A stretch of 9,158 nt of DNA from a bacterium UBP1_UBA4771 (GTDB lineage Bacteria; Krumholzibacteriota; Krumholzibacteriia; Krumholzibacteriales; Krumholzibacteriaceae). The stretch is from NCBI GenBank assembly GCA_002403295.1, contig DHHN01000085.1, positions 1 to 9,158 of the forward strand. Reading direction: 5' to 3'. Each line of letters opens with the position of its first letter. Within the stretch, counting starts at the first letter, position 1. Below, in pieces: positions 6,315 to 9,158 of this stretch. The notes beneath the pieces are model-generated. The model was not told the DNA's origin. It was given only the letters and a program-made list of their open reading frames with translations, and did no database searches. The position numbers and the translations under genes are program-made.

Positions 6315-7922
6315 GTGACGATTCTGAAAGACGATACGAGACGCCTCTTCGGCGAACAGGTCAACGATCACATCGAGAAGCTCAACGATCTCATGAACCT
6401 CTCCGCGGGCGCGGCGTTCGACGAGCGGATCGTCCGCCGGGCGTGTCTCGCGACGAGACTTCTCGAGGGCAGCACTCGCATGCTCGCGTTCGACGCGTGG
6501 AGCCGCACGCTGAGAGCGCTCCGGGAGCTCATGGAGCGCGCCGCCGTATCGGGACGGCGCTGGGACGAACAGCTCTCGCAGATCGTCTCGGAGGTGCTCG
6601 AGACCGAGGAACAGCTCTCCGCGGAGATTCTGTCGGGAGAGATCGAGGAGGCCGGCAGATCCGAGCGCTTCACGGGGCTCGAACGGGAGATCGAGGTCCT
6701 CGCCGGAGAGAGCGAGGAGGCGGTCGCGGCCGAACCGTTCTCGATCGCGCAACCGCAGCGCGCGCCCGAGCCGGATGCCGCGGTTCCGGACGATATGGCG
6801 GCGCACGTACCCACATTCTCGCGTCTCCTCGAATGTCTCGGCCGGGTCCGCGATATGTATCAGGAAATGGTCGACAAGCCCGGAAGCGAGCGGCTCTTGA
6901 AGGAGATCGAGACGGCGTACGGCGAGAGCGAATTCTTCATGCGCCTCGCGGCGGAAAGCCTGCGCCGGCTCGGGAGAGGCCAGCGGGCGTTCCAGGCGAA
7001 AATCGCCTCGGGGGTCGTGCTCGACGGGCTCAAGGATTTCTTCGACAACCAAGCGAGGCTCCGCCGGTGGAACGCCCGGCTCGCGACGCGGAGCGCTGAT
7101 TTCACGCTCGACGGAGAAATGGCTTCCATGCTCGCGTCGATCCTCGCGAGCTGCACCTTCGATATCTGCAAACGCTACGAGATGCGGGACGACATCACGC
7201 TCTCGATCGGCGTCGACCTCCGAAGCGAGGGCTCGTATCTCGTTGCCCGCATACAGGACAACGCCCCCGATTTCCTGTCCGATTCCGAGATCGACCGCGA
7301 CGACGCCGGGGCGTTCTATCAGTGCCTGCGCGAGGTTCGCCCGCGGCTCGAGAGCGCCGGATCCATCATCTACCTCGAACCCGGCGGCGGGAACGAGGGC
7401 CGGTTCGTATTTACGCTTCCGCGGTCGCGCGCGAAAACGGATTATCTCGTCTTTTCCGCGTCGGGGAAGAGATTCGCGGTGCCTCGCCACGCCGTCGATT
7501 CGACGCTCGACCTCGCGTCGGTCGAGATGGCTCGCGGCGAGGGGTGCCGCGCCGCCATGCTCTCGGGCACGCGCGTACCGGTCTTCGCGATCGACGAGCT
7601 CGTCACCGAGGAGCTCGAAGCGCACGGCGCTCCGGATCGGATTCTCTTCGTCGGCTCGGCCGATCGGCGCGTCGGGGTGTTCGTCGAGGGAGCGGGACGC
7701 GTCTTCGAGGCGGTCGCGGAGCAGATCACGGGAGGCTCGTGGGGGTCTCTCGCCGACGGCGTTCTCAATATCGGAGAAGAGGAATTTCCGATCGTCGACG
7801 CGCGAAGCGTCATGCGTACGGCGAGCGCGCTTCTCGGAGCCGAAGGCGGTCCGCAGGAGCCGGGATCGTACGCCGACACGGACAAGGTTTGCGAACGGGA
7901 GGCAGCGGTTCCGCGTGCATAA
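6315..7922 (+). CDS. CheA-like protein with inactivated HPt and ATPase motifs
   Basis: This protein of about 535 residues follows CheA architecture. The order is an HPt-like helical bundle (about 1-105), an acidic linker, a P3-like helical region (about 165-230), a HATPase-like domain (about 260-372) and a C-terminal CheW-like domain (about 375-503; starts DYLVFSASGKRFAVP and ends EEEFPIVDARSVM). In the HPt segment RLLEGSTRMLAFD aligns with the family's HSIKGxAxxxGF motif, putting Arg48 at the phosphoacceptor His and Glu51 at the following Lys. The expected N-box (LLRNAxDHG) reads ILASCTFDI, with Ser279 at the Asn position. The G1-box DDGxG is replaced by DNAPDF (315-320). It is therefore probably a non-catalytic scaffold that couples to the receptor-like protein through its CheW-like domain, at the inner face of the membrane. 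The start is GTG 6315, or GTG 6306. It follows the receptor-like gene with almost no gap. A plain CheW-domain protein with an unrelated N-terminus is the alternative. Confidence 0.7.
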   Translation: MTILKDDTRRLFGEQVNDHIEKLNDLMNLSAGAAFDERIVRRACLATRLLEGSTRMLAFDAWSRTLRALRELMERAAVSGRRWDEQLSQIVSEVLETEEQLSAEILSGEIEEAGRSERFTGLEREIEVLAGESEEAVAAEPFSIAQPQRAPEPDAAVPDDMAAHVPTFSRLLECLGRVRDMYQEMVDKPGSERLLKEIETAYGESEFFMRLAAESLRRLGRGQRAFQAKIASGVVLDGLKDFFDNQARLRRWNARLATRSADFTLDGEMASMLASILASCTFDICKRYEMRDDITLSIGVDLRSEGSYLVARIQDNAPDFLSDSEIDRDDAGAFYQCLREVRPRLESAGSIIYLEPGGGNEGRFVFTLPRSRAKTDYLVFSASGKRFAVPRHAVDSTLDLASVEMARGEGCRAAMLSGTRVPVFAIDELVTEELEAHGAPDRILFVGSADRRVGVFVEGAGRVFEAVAEQITGGSWGSLADGVLNIGEEEFPIVDARSVMRTASALLGAEGGPQEPGSYADTDKVCEREAAVPRA

Positions 7923-7983
7923 CGGAGCCGGACCGGTCCCGCGGGCTGGGTCGGGATCGGGCCACCAACACAGAGAGGTGGAA
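7923..7983. other. Short intergenic gap with 10-bp palindrome
   Basis: The 61-bp gap holds the perfect palindrome GGACCGGTCC at 7930-7939 and a G-rich stretch after it. No T-run follows, so it is not an intrinsic terminator. GAGAGGTG (7973-7980) is the ribosome site of the next gene. Confidence 0.35.
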
Positions 7984-8226
7984 ATGTCCAAGCAGCATCA
8001 AAATGATTACGGCAGCATCATCATCGGCGGCCACGACGACGCGACCGAGGTGATGACCTCGGTCGAGGCGGCTGAATACCTCAAGATGCACGTCAAGACG
8101 GTGTGCCGTCTCGCCAAGGAGAAAAAGATACCCGCAAAGAAGGTTGGGAGCGAGTGGCGGTTCATGCGAAGCGTGCTCGATCGCTGGCTGGCCGAGGAGG
8201 AAGAGGTGGTCAAGGCTCTCGAATAG
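7984..8226 (+). CDS. Small helix-turn-helix DNA-binding protein (excisionase/MerR-type, BldC-like)
   Basis: This 80-residue protein is almost entirely one winged helix-turn-helix of the HTH_17/excisionase family. After an N-terminal extension of about 23 residues comes MTSVEAAEYLKMHVKTVCRL (24-43), with helix-turn-helix over 25-45. The wing IPAKKVGSEWRF follows at 49-60, then a final helix with RWLAEEEEVV. Such stand-alone proteins bind DNA as BldC-like regulators or act as recombination directionality factors. No integrase or phage gene is nearby, so a transcriptional or nucleoid role is more likely. The start is set by GAGAGGTG just upstream of 7984. It lies 61 bp after the CheA-like gene and 26 bp before the STAS gene, so it is probably in the same transcript and may be the output or autoregulator of the cluster; this is inferred from position only. 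Confidence 0.88.
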   Translation: MSKQHQNDYGSIIIGGHDDATEVMTSVEAAEYLKMHVKTVCRLAKEKKIPAKKVGSEWRFMRSVLDRWLAEEEEVVKALE

Positions 8227-8252
8227 CCGCCGGACCGCCCGAGAGCGACACG

Positions 8253-9158
8253 ATGGTGAAAACGAAGTTCGATAGGATCGATGCCGGCATACCCGGGGTC
8301 GCCGCGTTCCGGATCGAGGGGAAGCTCGGATTCCACGAGAACGCCAAGATCCAGCGCCTCGTCGAGGAGTGCATGAAACGCGAGTTCCGCGCGGTGATCG
8401 TCGATTTCTCGGAGCTTTCGTCGCTCGGGGGCGGGGTGGCGAAGATTCTACGCGAGTTCAACGAGGCGATCGAAGCGCGCGGGGGACGCGTGAACTTCGT
8501 CGTCACGAACGATATCATCGCGCAGTTCCTGCAGGACGGGGCGAAGCCGGTGTTCCTCTACCGGTCCTTCGCCGAGGCGCTCGCCGCGTCCAGGGACGCG
8601 GCGCCTTCGGAGAAACCTGCGGCGACCGCTTCCCCGGACGCCCCGCCGGACGATTCGAAGCGCGGCGTCGGGCAACCGGAGAGCGGCGTGATCTGCATGC
8701 CGTACGAGACGGCGGACGCGGTCGAGGCGCCCGCCGATCAGGCTCGCGCCGGCATTTCCGCGCTGGCGGCGGAGCGCGGGGGTGACGCGGCCGGCATCAT
8801 CGGCGAGATATTCGGCGGCGCCGGCGACGCGCCGGGGACCGCGGCCGCGGTACCGGATGCGCGCAAAACGAGGGAACGGGAGGCGCGCGCGGGCTCGGAT
8901 GCCGCCGTCGCCGATCTCAATCGCCAGCTCAAGCGCCGCATCTTGGAGCTCAGGACTCTCTTTTCGATAAGCTCCGATTTCAACGCGATCCGGGACAGAA
9001 AGAAGCTGCTCGACATATTTCTGCTCACCTCGATCGCCGAGGGAGGAGTCGAATCCGCCGCGTTTCTCGAGCACCAGGGAACGTGCTTCAGTCCGATCAT
9101 GTCGAAGGGGATCGATGCCGAGGCCCTCGCGCGGCTCGAGCTGCCGGCGGGCGCCTGC
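8253..9158 (+). CDS. STAS-linker-GAF-like regulatory protein (3' end outside window)
   Basis: The frame is open from ATG 8253 to the window edge, giving 302 residues without a stop. Residues 1-105 form a STAS domain like those of anti-sigma factor antagonists (SpoIIAA/RsbV). Its core strand is AVIVDFSELSSLGGGVAKIL (47-66), and it continues through GGRVNFVVTND to the final FLYRSFAEAL. Where SpoIIAA-type proteins have D-S-S-G with the phosphorylated Ser, this one has G59-G60-G61-V62. A Pro/Ala/Asp-rich, probably disordered linker spans about 112-218. It is followed by a coiled-coil-like helix (221-236) and LFSISSDFNAIRDRKKLLDIFL, the usual entry into a GAF domain. A downstream output, such as a PP2C phosphatase or another signalling domain, may lie past the window and cannot be seen. 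The ribosome site is weak (GAGAG at 8241-8245, 7 nt upstream). It is the last visible gene of the putative four-gene unit and could link it to a partner-switching pathway. Confidence 0.8.
   Translation, partial: MVKTKFDRIDAGIPGVAAFRIEGKLGFHENAKIQRLVEECMKREFRAVIVDFSELSSLGGGVAKILREFNEAIEARGGRVNFVVTNDIIAQFLQDGAKPVFLYRSFAEALAASRDAAPSEKPAATASPDAPPDDSKRGVGQPESGVICMPYETADAVEAPADQARAGISALAAERGGDAAGIIGEIFGGAGDAPGTAAAVPDARKTREREARAGSDAAVADLNRQLKRRILELRTLFSISSDFNAIRDRKKLLDIFLLTSIAEGGVESAAFLEHQGTCFSPIMSKGIDAEALARLELPAGAC

Noticed and set aside
4460..6364. Long minus-strand frames opposite the chemoreceptor-like gene
   Set aside because: Arg-rich translations with no motif or ribosome site. The + strand has TM segments, an MCP-like tip and a good start.
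6114..7991. 625-codon minus-strand frame opposite the CheA-like gene
   Set aside because: The translation is Arg/Glu-rich with no domain motif, while the + strand shows CheW-like and HPt-like motifs in order.
7984..8226. Phage excisionase marking a mobile element
   Set aside because: No integrase, attachment-like direct repeats, tRNA or phage genes are visible, and base composition matches the neighbours.
8369..8785. Frame of 138 codons on the + strand inside the STAS gene
   Set aside because: Gly/Arg-rich shadow. The overlapping frame from 8253 encodes a recognisable STAS domain and stays open to the window end.

Overview
The window is a GC-rich, gene-dense bacterial chromosome segment, roughly two thirds G+C by eye, with strong G/C bias at third codon positions. 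No plasmid, phage or IS hallmark genes, rRNA, tRNA or CRISPR array were seen. The host is probably a Gram-negative bacterium from a chemotaxis-bearing, sigma-54-using lineage. A high-GC spirochaete is one guess, but nothing here fixes the taxonomy.

Region 1 (1-2327, + strand) is a compact probable operon. It holds the 3' part of guaB (IMP dehydrogenase), a short QueG-like protein with two 4Fe-4S clusters, and an alpha/beta hydrolase whose start overlaps the preceding stop (ATGA). Region 2 (2314-3102, - strand) is one unrecognised helical protein. It converges on the hydrolase so tightly that the two coding ends overlap by 14 bp. Region 3 (3103-4102) is a divergent promoter region with an extended -10 TATAAT box, followed by a nitrilase-superfamily C-N hydrolase with a complete Glu-Lys-Cys triad.

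Region 4 (about 4277 to the window end) is the most interesting part. A sequence matching the sigma-54 -24/-12 consensus, with GG-N10-GC spacing, lies upstream of four closely spaced + strand genes. The first is a two-TM, chemoreceptor-like protein with a degenerate MCP signalling tip, almost no periplasmic domain and a long disordered tail. The second is a CheA-like protein whose phosphoacceptor His is Arg and whose ATP-binding boxes look eroded. The third is an 80-residue excisionase/MerR-type (HTH_17, BldC-like) DNA-binding protein. The fourth is a STAS-linker-GAF-like protein cut off by the window edge, whose STAS domain has Gly where the phosphorylatable Ser normally lies.

Read together, region 4 looks like a chemosensory-derived scaffold that has lost His-Asp phosphotransfer chemistry and is linked to a small DNA-binding protein and a partner-switching-type protein. 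The degeneracies are read directly from aligned family motifs by eye. That the four proteins form one functional system is inferred from gene order, spacing and the shared theme.
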